From JBFWVD01 sp050246915 (GTDB lineage: Bacteria > Actinomycetota > Acidimicrobiia > Acidimicrobiales > Ilumatobacteraceae), in assembly GCA_050246915.1 (NCBI GenBank), contig JBFWVD010000013.1:1-64000 (forward strand): a DNA stretch of 64,000 nt, read 5' to 3'. The notes beneath the pieces were generated by a model that had not been told where the DNA came from, searched no databases, and saw only the letters and a program-made list of their open reading frames with translations. The position numbers and the translations under genes are program-made. This document shows positions 41,452-50,691 of the stretch, piece by piece; the stretch's first letter is position 1; every line of letters begins with the position of its first letter.

Positions 41452-42629
41452 CCGAGCGATCTGGTCCCCCGCCCACCGCGGCGGCCAAAGAGGTCTTCGG
41501 CGCACGCATCTCCGCCGCTTCCGATGCCAAGCGGCGTTGGGAAGCGATGTGGGCGACGCAGCCCAAGGCCGTACGGGCCGTGATCGGCCTGGTGTTCATC
41601 GCTGCGCTGTACCTCTTCCCGGTCTGGGAGGGCATGCCGCTCATTCCCACGACGGGCACTGACTTCACGTCGGTGCTCGCCGGCACCGTGGTGATCTATG
41701 TGCTCGTCGCGCTCGGTCTGAACGTGGTGGTCGGTATGGCCGGACTGTTGGACCTCGGCTACGTCGGCTTCTACGCCGTGGGTGCGTACACCGTTGCCGT
41801 GTTGTCCTCGAAGCACGCGAGCCTTCCGTGGCTCATCTGCGTGCCCATCGCGGTCGCCGTGTCCATGTTGTCGGGCGTGATCCTGGGCGCCCCCACCTTG
41901 CGCCTCCGGGGCGACTATCTGGCCATCGTCACGCTGGGGTTCGGCGAGATCATCCGCCTGCTGGCCGAGCGGTTCGATTGGCTGGGCGCCGCGGGCGGCA
42001 TCGGCAACATCCCGGCGCCGCCGGCGATCGGCCCCCTGGAGTTCGGGGTGCTCGACAACCGCGACTTCTACTGGCTCGGTCTCACCATCGTCATCGGTGT
42101 GTACTTCCTGCTGCGACGGCTCGAGCATTCACGGGTCGGTCGCGCGTGGACGGCCATCCGCGAGGACGAGGACGCTGCGGAGTTGATGGGCGTCCCGACC
42201 TTCCAGTTCAAGTTGTGGGCGTTCGCCATCGGAGCGGCCGTCGGAGGCCTGGCCGGCACGTTGTACGCGGCCAAGACGCACTTCATCCTCCCCACCAACT
42301 TCCAACTACAGATCTCGATCCTCTTCCTCGCCGCGGTGGTGCTCGGCGGCCCGGGCAACATGCCCGGCGTGATCGTCGGCGCCATCGCCGTGAGTTATCT
42401 CCCTGAGCGCTTCCGGTTCTTGAACACCAGCCGCTACTTCTGGTTCGGCACGGTGCTGGTGGTCATGATGATCTTCCGTCCTCAGGGCCTCATCCCCCGT
42501 CGTCAACATGGTCGACGACATGACGAACCCGAACGAACGGCGTCGTTCGAGGACGTGAAGGAAGGCGATCCCGATCTGGAGTTGCCCACGGGCGGCGCGT
42601 CCGGTGAACTCGGAGGACTCCATGGCTGA
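41448..42629 (+). CDS. livM: Branched-chain amino-acid ABC permease LivM
   Basis: This 393-residue permease has an N-terminal cytoplasmic extension (about 35 residues), LNVVVGMAGLLDLGYVGFYAVGAY, and the coupling loop RAWTAIREDEDAAELMGV, ending in a hydrophilic tail of about 35 residues rich in Arg, Glu and Asp. It pairs with LivH to form the transmembrane channel. Its last 8 bp overlap livG, whose ribosome binding site GGAGGA sits inside the livM 3' end. Confidence 0.93.
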   Translation: MTERSGPPPTAAAKEVFGARISAASDAKRRWEAMWATQPKAVRAVIGLVFIAALYLFPVWEGMPLIPTTGTDFTSVLAGTVVIYVLVALGLNVVVGMAGLLDLGYVGFYAVGAYTVAVLSSKHASLPWLICVPIAVAVSMLSGVILGAPTLRLRGDYLAIVTLGFGEIIRLLAERFDWLGAAGGIGNIPAPPAIGPLEFGVLDNRDFYWLGLTIVIGVYFLLRRLEHSRVGRAWTAIREDEDAAELMGVPTFQFKLWAFAIGAAVGGLAGTLYAAKTHFILPTNFQLQISILFLAAVVLGGPGNMPGVIVGAIAVSYLPERFRFLNTSRYFWFGTVLVVMMIFRPQGLIPRRQHGRRHDEPERTASFEDVKEGDPDLELPTGGASGELGGLHG

Positions 42630-43390
42630 GCAGTATCTCCTCGAGATGGATCACGTCACCATGGCGTTCGGTGGAGTGGTCGCGCTCAACGACGTTCACT
42701 TCGGAATCCGCACCGGCGAGATCCTGGGGCTCATCGGGCCGAACGGCGCCGGCAAGACGACGTGCTTCAACGTGATGACCGGTGTGTACCAAGCCACCAG
42801 TGGTCATGTGCGGTTCAAGGGTGCTCCCATGGCGAAGCTCGATCGCCACAAGATCACCAAGATGGGCATCGCCCGCACGTTCCAGAACATCCGCCTCTTC
42901 CCCGAGATGACGGCGCTCGAGAACGTGATGGTGGGCGCCGACGCACATCACAAGACCTCGGTGGTCGGGGCCATGTTGCACCTCCCCCGCCACAAGCACG
43001 AAGAGGCTCGCGGCAAAGCACGGGCCATGGAGTTGCTGGAGTTCATGGGCATCGCCGATCGGTCACAGGATGCGGCGCGCAACTTGCCCTATGGCTACCA
43101 GCGCCGTCTCGAGATCGCTCGAGCGCTCGCCACCGACCCGACGCTGTTGTGCCTCGATGAACCGGCAGCGGGCTTCACACCGGCCGAGAAGCAAGACCTC
43201 ATGCGCCTCATCCGCACCATCCGTGATCAGGGCTACACCGTGCTCCTCATCGAGCACGACATGAGCCTCGTCATGGGCGTCACCGACCGCATCGTGGTGC
43301 TCGACTTCGGACGCAAGATCGCCGAAGGCTCGCCCGCCGAGGTGCGGTCCAACCCCGACGTCATCGCCGCCTACCTGGGAGCCCCCGCCG

Positions 43391-43401
<11 letters not shown>
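42622..43401 (+). CDS. livG: Branched-chain amino-acid ABC ATPase LivG
   Basis: This 259-residue ATPase has Walker A GPNGAGKTT, Q-loop FQNIRLFPEMTA, and a signature region YGYQRRLEIARAL where the motif is written LPYGYQRR, as usual for LivG. Walker B reads LLCLDEPAAG, with the switch His in LIEHDMSLVMG. It powers import with LivF. The ATG at 42622 is set by GGAGGA; a GTG at 42604 would add six residues. Confidence 0.93.
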
Positions 43402-44107
<706 letters not shown>

Positions 44108-44108
44108 C

Positions 44109-45014
44109 GTGCTCGACGACGTCTGGGTGGACCTCTTCGATCCCGATGCAGCAACGCTGAAGCGTCATCTCCCGCCGGGGATGCACTCGACCTTCATCGA
44201 TCGGATCCTCGCTCCGGCCGGTGAGGACGTGCGGCCCCGTCTCGACACGCTGCGCACCTATGTGTTCGGCGTCCTCGTGGTACCCATCATCACCAGTGAC
44301 AACCTCGACACGGTCTTCCACGAGGTCGACGTCATCATGACCTCGTCCACGCTCATCACGATCCGCAAATCGCTGCCGGGCTGTAGACCGTGGCGCGTCG
44401 ACGCCATCCGTGAAGGCGCGCTGCGCGACGAGCCGACGCCGGGCGGTTGTTTCCATCGTCTCCTCGATGACGTTGCCGAGCGATACCTGGCCTTCGTCGA
44501 CGGCGTCGATGGTGAGATCGATGAGCTCGAGGACGAGGTGGAGCACTGGACCGCGGCCCGCATCCGGGAGCGCATCAGCGCCCTTCGCCACGAGATCCTC
44601 CATGTGCGACGCGCGCTCACCCCGACTCGTGACATCGCCCGCGCCGTGCTCGACGATCGGGTCGAGCTCGAGACCGCCGATCTGTTCCCACGCGAGATCG
44701 AGATCCACGTCGCCGACACCTACGACAAGCTCCTGCGAGCTGCCGACGGTCTCGAGCTGTCGCGCGATCTGTTGGCCGGTGTGCGTGACTATCACCAGGC
44801 CCAGGTGGCGCAGGACCAGAACGAGGTCATGAAGAAGCTGGCCGCCGTCGGCTCGATGTTGCTCCTCCCCACGCTCATCGTGGGGTTCTACGGTCAGAAC
44901 CTCAAGGACGTTCCCGAGTTCGACTGGTCGTTCGGCTACGAATGGTCCTGGTTCCTCATCATCGCCACCACGGTGGCCCAGTTCGTGTACTTCCGCCGCA
45001 AGGGATGGCTGTGA
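44109..45014 (+). CDS. CorA-like divalent cation transporter
   Basis: This 301-residue CorA-family protein has a long cytoplasmic domain with coiled helices (VDGEIDELEDEVEH, RRALTPTRDIARAVLDD), then two C-terminal membrane helices. The first ends LLPTLIVGFYGQNLKDVPEF, where the conserved G-M-N selectivity motif reads G-Q-N. It closes with a basic RRKGWL. It may carry Mg, Co, Ni or Zn. The GTG at 44109 lies 2 bp after livF, so co-transcription with liv is likely. Confidence 0.85.
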   Translation: MLDDVWVDLFDPDAATLKRHLPPGMHSTFIDRILAPAGEDVRPRLDTLRTYVFGVLVVPIITSDNLDTVFHEVDVIMTSSTLITIRKSLPGCRPWRVDAIREGALRDEPTPGGCFHRLLDDVAERYLAFVDGVDGEIDELEDEVEHWTAARIRERISALRHEILHVRRALTPTRDIARAVLDDRVELETADLFPREIEIHVADTYDKLLRAADGLELSRDLLAGVRDYHQAQVAQDQNEVMKKLAAVGSMLLLPTLIVGFYGQNLKDVPEFDWSFGYEWSWFLIIATTVAQFVYFRRKGWL

Positions 45015-45036
45015 CGAGCTGGCTAGGGTGCCGGCC

Positions 45037-45291
45037 ATGGCCAAGGACCTGAACGATCTCCGCAAGAAGCTCGACGACGAATACGGCCAGGTGCGCCGCA
45101 AGTTCGACAAGATCCAGAACGCCTTCGACGATGTGGAGAAGGCCGGTCCCGAGGACGACATCGCCGATCTGCTCGACAAGCTCGAGAAGGTCGTGCACGA
45201 GGTGCGAACCGGAGGGATCGTCGGCTCGGGCGCCCACGGTCACAAGCGAGCTCGGGAAGAGTGGCTCGAGGCCAAGAAGGGCACCCACTGA
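45037..45291 (+). CDS. Small coiled-coil protein of unknown function
   Basis: This 84-residue, highly charged, mostly helical protein opens MAKDLNDLRKKLDDEYGQVRRKFD and continues ADLLDKLEKVVHEVRTGG, consistent with a short coiled coil. It ends HKRAREEWLEAKKGTH. The start ATG at 45037 is 22 bp after corA. Its stop overlaps the next start (TGATG). No family is recognised. Confidence 0.6.
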   Translation: MAKDLNDLRKKLDDEYGQVRRKFDKIQNAFDDVEKAGPEDDIADLLDKLEKVVHEVRTGGIVGSGAHGHKRAREEWLEAKKGTH

Positions 45292-45542
45292 TGGCCACCG
45301 CCACCGCGTCGACGACGCCCAACCCCAACGCCATGAAGTACAGCCTCGACATCACCTTGTCGGAGACCATCAACGCCATGAGCGCGGCCGATGCCAGCAC
45401 TCCGTTCCTGCAGGCCGTCTTCGCCGTCCCCGGCGTGGCCAGTGTGTTCGGGGTGAACAACTTCGTCACCGTGACCCGCTCCGGTGACGCCGATTGGGAC
45501 ACCATCACTGCAGCTGTTCAACAGGCGGTCGCTCTGCTCTGA
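45291..45542 (+). CDS. Nfu N-terminal-domain protein
   Basis: This 83-residue protein matches the N-terminal domain of Nfu/HIRIP5 iron-sulfur scaffold proteins: TPNPNAMKYSLD at the start, then PFLQAVFAVPGVASVFGVNNFVTVTR, ending VQQAVALL. The C-terminal CxxC cluster-binding domain of full Nfu is absent, so it is a stand-alone N-domain of unknown partner. The start overlaps the previous stop. Confidence 0.75.
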   Translation: MATATASTTPNPNAMKYSLDITLSETINAMSAADASTPFLQAVFAVPGVASVFGVNNFVTVTRSGDADWDTITAAVQQAVALL

Positions 45543-45560
45543 ACGGCGCCGAGCCTCAGG

Positions 45561-46526
45561 TCACCATTCGATGAGCTGCAGGAGCCCGCGCCCATCGAGC
45601 AGCCGTGCGAGCCGGTTGATCGGGTGGAACGGTGGTAGGTCCTTGGCCGGACGGTCGGGTGGGAACATCACCAGATCACGCAGGTCGTAGGACAGTGAGC
45701 ACAGGTTCACCCGCTCGACCAGCTTGGGATGCTCGAACAGCTCCGGGTACCCCTCTCGCAGCCAGGTCACCACCGGTTTGAAGTCGTCGCGGTGCATGCG
45801 ACGGGCATCGTTGGACGACACGTGCAGCTGCGGCTCGTCGCAGAAGCGCAGCAGCACCTCGAGGTCGATCTCGGGCCAGGAGGCCCGAGCGAACTCGAAG
45901 TCGACGACGGCCCGCACGAAGCCCTGACCGAACAACACGTTCTCGAGGTGGAAGTCGCCGTGGACCAATGTGCTCGGCATCGGCCCCAGCACGTCGTCGG
46001 CCCGTAGGGCCAGCAGCTCGGCCGAGGTCAGCAGTCCCCGATCGATGCGCTTGTCACCGCGAAGGCGATCCAGCACGTTCATGAGGCGCGGCACCGGGAG
46101 CTGATGCGAGCACTCGAGGCTCCCTGGGCTGAGGAAGGGCGGGTGCAACGACGAGGCATCGATGGAATGGATCGCCCGCAGCGCGCGGGCAATGGACAGC
46201 ACCGCTCCGAAGCGCTGGGCGTCGTTGAGATCGGGCCACAGATGGGCGAGCGGGGCGCTGTGGATGCGAGGCAGGACCGACCACTCACCGAATCCGGCGC
46301 GTCCACTGGCCAAGATGCCGGGGTGGGGCACGTCGGCGGGCAACATGCCCACGACCTGGGCTTCATGGGTGAGGCGCTGTGCCGAGACCGACGAGGCGAT
46401 GCGGACCACGTGCTGGTCGGTCAACCACACCTCATTGCGAGCGCTCTCGACCCGGCTGACCCGGGTGTCGGTGGGGAGTCCGGCCAACTGGAGGACCTGG
46501 CGGACGCGCAGCAGAGCGGTCGACAT
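45561..46526 (-). CDS. Aminoglycoside phosphotransferase-family protein
   Basis: This 321-residue protein has an APH/choline-kinase-like fold: VHGDFHLENVLFG is the catalytic loop (Brenner motif) and AVVDFEFARASWPEIDLEVLL carries the metal-binding Asp. It phosphorylates a small molecule or serves as a kinase-like protein; the family is broad and resistance is not implied. It starts 107 bp from the ctaA stop on the same strand. Confidence 0.85.
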   Translation of the reverse strand: MSTALLRVRQVLQLAGLPTDTRVSRVESARNEVWLTDQHVVRIASSVSAQRLTHEAQVVGMLPADVPHPGILASGRAGFGEWSVLPRIHSAPLAHLWPDLNDAQRFGAVLSIARALRAIHSIDASSLHPPFLSPGSLECSHQLPVPRLMNVLDRLRGDKRIDRGLLTSAELLALRADDVLGPMPSTLVHGDFHLENVLFGQGFVRAVVDFEFARASWPEIDLEVLLRFCDEPQLHVSSNDARRMHRDDFKPVVTWLREGYPELFEHPKLVERVNLCSLSYDLRDLVMFPPDRPAKDLPPFHPINRLARLLDGRGLLQLIEW

Positions 46527-46633
46527 CGACGATCAGCCCCGGTTCATGAGTTCGCGGGGAACGAGTGCGCGGGCGAGGACGGGCATGCATGAATGCCATC
46601 GGCCGCGCAGCGAGACGAGTTGAGCGGCGCCGA

Positions 46634-47542
46634 TCAGACGGACAGGTGCACCGGGGTCTCGGCCCCGGCAGCATCGGCCGTGGCAGCCGACTCGCGACAC
46701 GCCAGCCACAACGCCACGGCGGCGCTGAACACCGCGGTGGCTCCCGCGATGTGGAATGCCACCAGCCACTCCGGGACCCCAGCGGCGTATTGGATGTAGC
46801 CGATGCTCCCCTGGACCCCGATGCACCACAACAGCACGTGGCTGGTGGTGCGGGCCCTGGCGGGCCATCTCGTTCGATAACCGACCCAGATCACGGCCAG
46901 GGTCAGCGCCATCAACGCCCAGGCGGACACCGAATGGATGCGGGTCACGTTGCTCAAGGACAGGTCGTAGCGCTTCGAGGTCTCGTCGCCGCCGTGGGGT
47001 CCGGTGCCGGTGACGATGGTCCCGGTGAACAGCACCGTGCTCGCTGCCAGCAGCACGGCGTGGGTGAGAAGCCGGACCTTGGGCGCCACGACGGTCCGTG
47101 TCGCGCCGGCCGGTTCCGCGGCCCGACGGTGCAGGACGATGGCGTTCCACAGCAGGACCATGGAGACGAGGAAGTGGGCGGCCACCACCTGAGGGGTGAG
47201 CTCCGACATCACCGTGTAGGCACCGAGGAGGATCTGGGCGATCACACCGGCCACCAGGCCGAGCGACCACCACGTGAGATCGCGTCGTCTCGGCGCCAGC
47301 CACAGCGAACCGAGCACCGCCGCGATCACCGCCACCGACACCACACCGGTGAAGAGGCGGTTGCCGAACTCGATCATGGCGTGGAATCGCAACGGGGCGT
47401 GGATCTGCGTCTCGGTGCACTTGGGCCATTCGGTGCAGCCCAGGCCCGAGCCGGTGAGCCGCACGCCGGCACCGCTCACCACGATCACCGCCAGAGCCAG
47501 CACCGCGGCAAAGGTGATCTTGCGATAGGTGCGGTACGACAT
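46634..47542 (-). CDS. ctaA: Heme A synthase (CtaA/COX15)
   Basis: This polytopic membrane enzyme of 302 residues converts heme O to heme A for aa3-type cytochrome oxidase. Eight helices are visible. Heme ligand histidines lie in RFHAMIEFGNRLF, VAAHFLVSMVLL, TRIHSVSAWAL and AFHIAGATAV, and a Cys pair is in GLGCTEWPKC as in Bacillus CtaA. The ATG at 47542 is preferred; GTG 47557 or an upstream start at 47722 would add a low-complexity N terminus. Confidence 0.9.
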   Translation of the reverse strand: MSYRTYRKITFAAVLALAVIVVSGAGVRLTGSGLGCTEWPKCTETQIHAPLRFHAMIEFGNRLFTGVVSVAVIAAVLGSLWLAPRRRDLTWWSLGLVAGVIAQILLGAYTVMSELTPQVVAAHFLVSMVLLWNAIVLHRRAAEPAGATRTVVAPKVRLLTHAVLLAASTVLFTGTIVTGTGPHGGDETSKRYDLSLSNVTRIHSVSAWALMALTLAVIWVGYRTRWPARARTTSHVLLWCIGVQGSIGYIQYAAGVPEWLVAFHIAGATAVFSAAVALWLACRESAATADAAGAETPVHLSV

Positions 47543-47698
47543 GACGGGTCGCGACACGGCTAGGAAGCTACTGGTCCCCCGTCGCAGGGATGAAGCGGCG
47601 GGGGCCGCCGAACGCCGGTTGTACCGATGACCATTGTCACGATTGTTGCCCGGGGCGAGGTCGGTCGTGGGTCTGTCCGTCACTCGGCCGGTCGATTT

Positions 47699-47716
47699 GA
47701 ACGTCAGCTGACGTTC
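47699..47716. promoter_or_regulatory. 18-bp perfect palindrome, candidate operator
   Basis: GAACGTCAGCTGACGTTC is a perfect dyad located 157 bp upstream of the chosen ctaA start. Its size and symmetry suit a homodimeric repressor such as a TetR-family protein, but no bound regulator is known. The nearest TetR gene is at 48954. Confidence 0.5.
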
Positions 47717-47894
47717 TGACAAGAATGGCGATCGTCGGTTCGGGCAGGGCTTCCAGGGTGCGGAAGACGGGTCCTCCGGCAGACATCCCGACCGAGGGAC
47801 ATCATCGGATCGTCTTCGATCTCTCGGTACCTGATCGCAGTCGTGCGCCTGGTTGCAGCGTCCAAACGCTCCCGGCGCCCCGATGGCCGTGTCG

Positions 47895-47928
47895 GGGGAT
47901 GAGCGGGTTCGCCCGCTCGCTCATCCCC
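47895..47928. terminator. Hairpin downstream of folD
   Basis: GGGGATGAGC (47895-47904) pairs with GCTCATCCCC (47919-47928), enclosing a smaller GGG-TTCG-CCC hairpin. It lies about 65 bp past the folD stop on the minus strand. It is a plausible terminator, with no T-run. Confidence 0.5.
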
Positions 47929-47994
47929 TGGCCGGCTTCTTTCGCTCCCCGCCCAAAACTCTCGGCCCAGATGTTTCGGTTCAGATGTCTCGGC

Positions 47995-48846
47995 TCAGAT
48001 CGCTCCGAGCATTCGCGCCGCGTCGAGGGTGTTCTCCAGCAAGCAGGCCCGGGTCATGGGCCCGGTGCCGCCGGGCATGGGGGTGATGGCGCCCGCCACT
48101 TCCTTGACGGCCTCGTAGCCGACGTCACCGACCAGGCCTGCCTCGGTGCGGCTGATGCCGACATCGATGACGGTCGCCCCCGGCTTCACCATGTCGGCAG
48201 TGATCATGTGGGCCTGTCCGGCCGCCGCCACGACGATGTCGGCCTCGCGTACCACCTTGGCGAGGTCCGGGGTACGGGAGTGGGCGATGGTGACCGTGGC
48301 GTCCACGCCCTTGCGGGCCAGGAGCAGAGCGACGGGCTGTCCGACCAGAACGCTGCGGCCCACGACCACCGCCCGCTTGCCCGAGGTGGCGAGGTCGTAG
48401 AACTCGAGCAGGCGCATGACGCCGCGCGGCGTGCACGGCACGTGCGACTCGAGCCCTCGCACCAGTCGGCCGAGGTTGCGGTCGGTGAGCCCGTCGACAT
48501 CCTTGGCCGGGGGCAGTACGTCGAGCACCGCGTCGGTGTCGAGGCCCGATGGCAGCGGGAGTTGCACCAAGATGCCGTGCACGGTCGGATCGTTGGCCAA
48601 TGAACCCACGGCGTCGAGCACCTGGGCTTGGCTGGCGTCGGCGGGCAGGCCGACGTGGCGGCCCTCCATCCCCACCTCGGCGGCGTCCTTCTGCTTCATC
48701 TTCACGTAACGCTGGCTGGGCGGATCCTCCCCCACCAGGACAGTGGCCAGGCAGACGTGGGGGTTGCCGGCCGCGGTGAGCACCGAGGCGACGCGGTGAC
48801 GAACCGCAGCGGCGCAGGCATTTCCGTCCATGATCAAGGCAGTCAT
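47995..48846 (-). CDS. folD: Bifunctional methylene-THF dehydrogenase/cyclohydrolase
   Basis: FolD (283 residues from the ATG at 48846) interconverts methylene-, methenyl- and formyl-THF. It shows YVKMKQKDAAEVGM with the catalytic Lys, GILVQLPLP, KDVDGLT, the cofactor loop VVVGRSVLVGQPVALLL and the C-terminal ITPMPGGTGPMT. A longer frame to 48939 enters the divergent tetR region. It is divergent from the TetR gene, with 107 bp between the starts. Confidence 0.94.
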   Translation of the reverse strand: MTALIMDGNACAAAVRHRVASVLTAAGNPHVCLATVLVGEDPPSQRYVKMKQKDAAEVGMEGRHVGLPADASQAQVLDAVGSLANDPTVHGILVQLPLPSGLDTDAVLDVLPPAKDVDGLTDRNLGRLVRGLESHVPCTPRGVMRLLEFYDLATSGKRAVVVGRSVLVGQPVALLLARKGVDATVTIAHSRTPDLAKVVREADIVVAAAGQAHMITADMVKPGATVIDVGISRTEAGLVGDVGYEAVKEVAGAITPMPGGTGPMTRACLLENTLDAARMLGAI

Positions 48847-48953
48847 CGCTCGGCACGCTACGCGACGGCGGCCGATCGGCCCCGGATTCCCGTACATCGT
48901 GACGCTCGGTGGTGCGGATTCCTGTGTCGCGACGGGCACAACCGTTAGCCTGC

Positions 48954-49595
48954 GTGGAAGTGAAACGGAAGGCCAGCGTCGACGAACGGCGCACCGAGAT
49001 CTTGGAAGCCACCTGCGAGGTCGTGATCGAGCGCGGCTTCGCTGGCACGCGGGTCAAGGACGTCGCCGACCGGCTCGGGGTGTCCACCGGACTCATCCAC
49101 TACCACTTCGAATCGAAGGACCAGCTGTTCGCCGAGGCGTTCCGCCACGCCGCCTCTGGTGACGTCGAGAAGTTGCGCAACGCCGTTGCTGCCGCCGACA
49201 CACCCATCGAGAAGCTGGACACGGCGTTGGCCTACTCGACCCCCACGGAGGCCGAGCCGACCATGATGCTGTGGATCGACTCCTGGGGTGAGTCGCTGCG
49301 CTCACCCTCGCTGCGCCAGATCTCCCAGGAGCTCGACGATCAGGTCACCGACGTCGTCGAGGATGTCATCCGCCTCGGCATCGAGAAGGGCGATTGGGTG
49401 TGCAAGGACGCCGAAGCATCGGCCTGGCGTCTGACCGCCTTGCTCGACGGGCTCGGCGTGCAGGTGACCGTTCACGACGATCTGCTCTCACGCGAGACGA
49501 TGATCGACTGGGTCCGGGGCATGGCGTGCAGCGAGCTGGGGCTGCCGGCGAACGCATTCGATCGGGTCAGCGTCAAGCAGACCCCCGTCGACTGA
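48954..49595 (+). CDS. TetR-family transcriptional regulator
   Basis: This 213-residue TetR protein has the N-terminal HTH DERRTEILEATCEVVIERGF, GTRVKDVADRLGVSTGLIHYHFESKDQLFAE, then an all-helical ligand domain with IDSWGESLRSPSLR. This resembles BetI/TetR_C6-type regulators. The start is GTG 48954 or 48960; neither has a clear Shine-Dalgarno. It is divergent from folD and may control its own promoter; other targets are unknown. Confidence 0.85.
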   Translation: MEVKRKASVDERRTEILEATCEVVIERGFAGTRVKDVADRLGVSTGLIHYHFESKDQLFAEAFRHAASGDVEKLRNAVAAADTPIEKLDTALAYSTPTEAEPTMMLWIDSWGESLRSPSLRQISQELDDQVTDVVEDVIRLGIEKGDWVCKDAEASAWRLTALLDGLGVQVTVHDDLLSRETMIDWVRGMACSELGLPANAFDRVSVKQTPVD

Positions 49596-49641
49596 ATCAA
49601 GCCGACTGGATCACGCCGACTGGATCACGCCGTGTCGGCGT

Positions 49642-50691
49642 TCACCGCGTCGGCTCCGCCGGTACTTGCTGCGTGATGCAGTGCACACCGCCGCCGCCGA
49701 GGGCGAACGTCGCACCGGGGACCGCAACCACCTCTCGATCGGGGAACGCGTCGGCGATGATCGAGAGCATCTCGGCGTCACGCCGATGGCCGCACACCGG
49801 CACGATGACGGCGCCGTTGCCGAGGTAGAAGTTGAGGTAGGGCACCGGTGCTCGAACGCCACCGATCTCGACGAACGGGAGCACCGGTAGCTCGATCACC
49901 TCGAGCGCTCGGCCCGCGGCGTCGATGGTGCCCTCGATGCAACGGCGGTTGACACTGAGGCGATCGTGGTCGGGCTCGTCGGGGTCGTCGCAACCTTGCA
50001 CCATCACCACACCGGGGCGGACGAAGCACGCGACGTTGTCGACGTGACCATCGGTGTCGTCGTCATCGTTGAGGCCGAAGGGGATCCACACGATCGTGTC
50101 GACACCGAGTCGCGTGCGGATGCGCTGCTCGATCTGCGCACGAGTCATCGATGGGTTGCGGTTCGGGTGCAACAGGCATTGCTCTGTCGTGAGCAGTGTG
50201 CCTTCGCCGTCGACGCTGATCGATCCGCCTTCGAGGACCATGTCCTCGTCGACGATCGACTCGCCGCGCCGCTGCCCCCAACGGTATTTCACCGTGCGGT
50301 CATGGTCATAGGGCAGGAACTTGCCGCCCCAGGAATTGAACTGCCATCCGACGATGTCGCGACGACCCTCGGCGAGCACGTACATCGGCCCGGAGTCGCG
50401 CAGCCACGAATCATCGATGTCGAACTCGATCACCTCCACCGCTGGTCCGCACAGATCGGCAGCCGCGTCGAGGTGTTGCCGGGGTGCGAGCATCGTGACC
50501 GGTTCGAACCGCGCGATGGCACGTGCGCAGAGCGCATAGTCGCGCATCGCTGCGGTGAGTTCGCTCCCCCACACGTGTGTTCGTACCGGCCAACCCATGA
50601 TCGTGCGTTCGTGCGGTGCCCACTCGGCGGGCATCCGAGGACCCGCCGGTGAGTGCGTGGGGTTCGTGAGGACGGGGGTGCGTGCGGTCAC
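49642..50691 (-). CDS. aguA: Agmatine deiminase
   Basis: This 349-residue enzyme of the peptidylarginine/agmatine deiminase family hydrolyses agmatine to N-carbamoylputrescine and ammonia. Motifs are RMPAEWAPHERTIMGWP, DDSWLRDSGPMYV, WQFNSWGGKF, LEGGSISVDGEGTLL, DTDGHVDNVACF and the nucleophile loop GGGGVHCITQQ. The GTG at 50691 overlaps the lipoprotein stop (GTGA), so it is coupled to the transporter operon. The ATG at 50634 is an alternative start. Confidence 0.88.
   Translation of the reverse strand: MTARTPVLTNPTHSPAGPRMPAEWAPHERTIMGWPVRTHVWGSELTAAMRDYALCARAIARFEPVTMLAPRQHLDAAADLCGPAVEVIEFDIDDSWLRDSGPMYVLAEGRRDIVGWQFNSWGGKFLPYDHDRTVKYRWGQRRGESIVDEDMVLEGGSISVDGEGTLLTTEQCLLHPNRNPSMTRAQIEQRIRTRLGVDTIVWIPFGLNDDDDTDGHVDNVACFVRPGVVMVQGCDDPDEPDHDRLSVNRRCIEGTIDAAGRALEVIELPVLPFVEIGGVRAPVPYLNFYLGNGAVIVPVCGHRRDAEMLSIIADAFPDREVVAVPGATFALGGGGVHCITQQVPAEPTR

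Larger units (their letters stand above)
47543..47994. other. 452-bp intergenic region between ctaA and folD
   Basis: I see no gene here; the open frames lack coding character. It holds the ctaA promoter on the minus strand, an 18-bp perfect palindrome (47699-47716), a large hairpin (47895-47928) and a 14-bp-period repeat (47968-48001) that runs into the folD stop codon. Confidence 0.6.
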
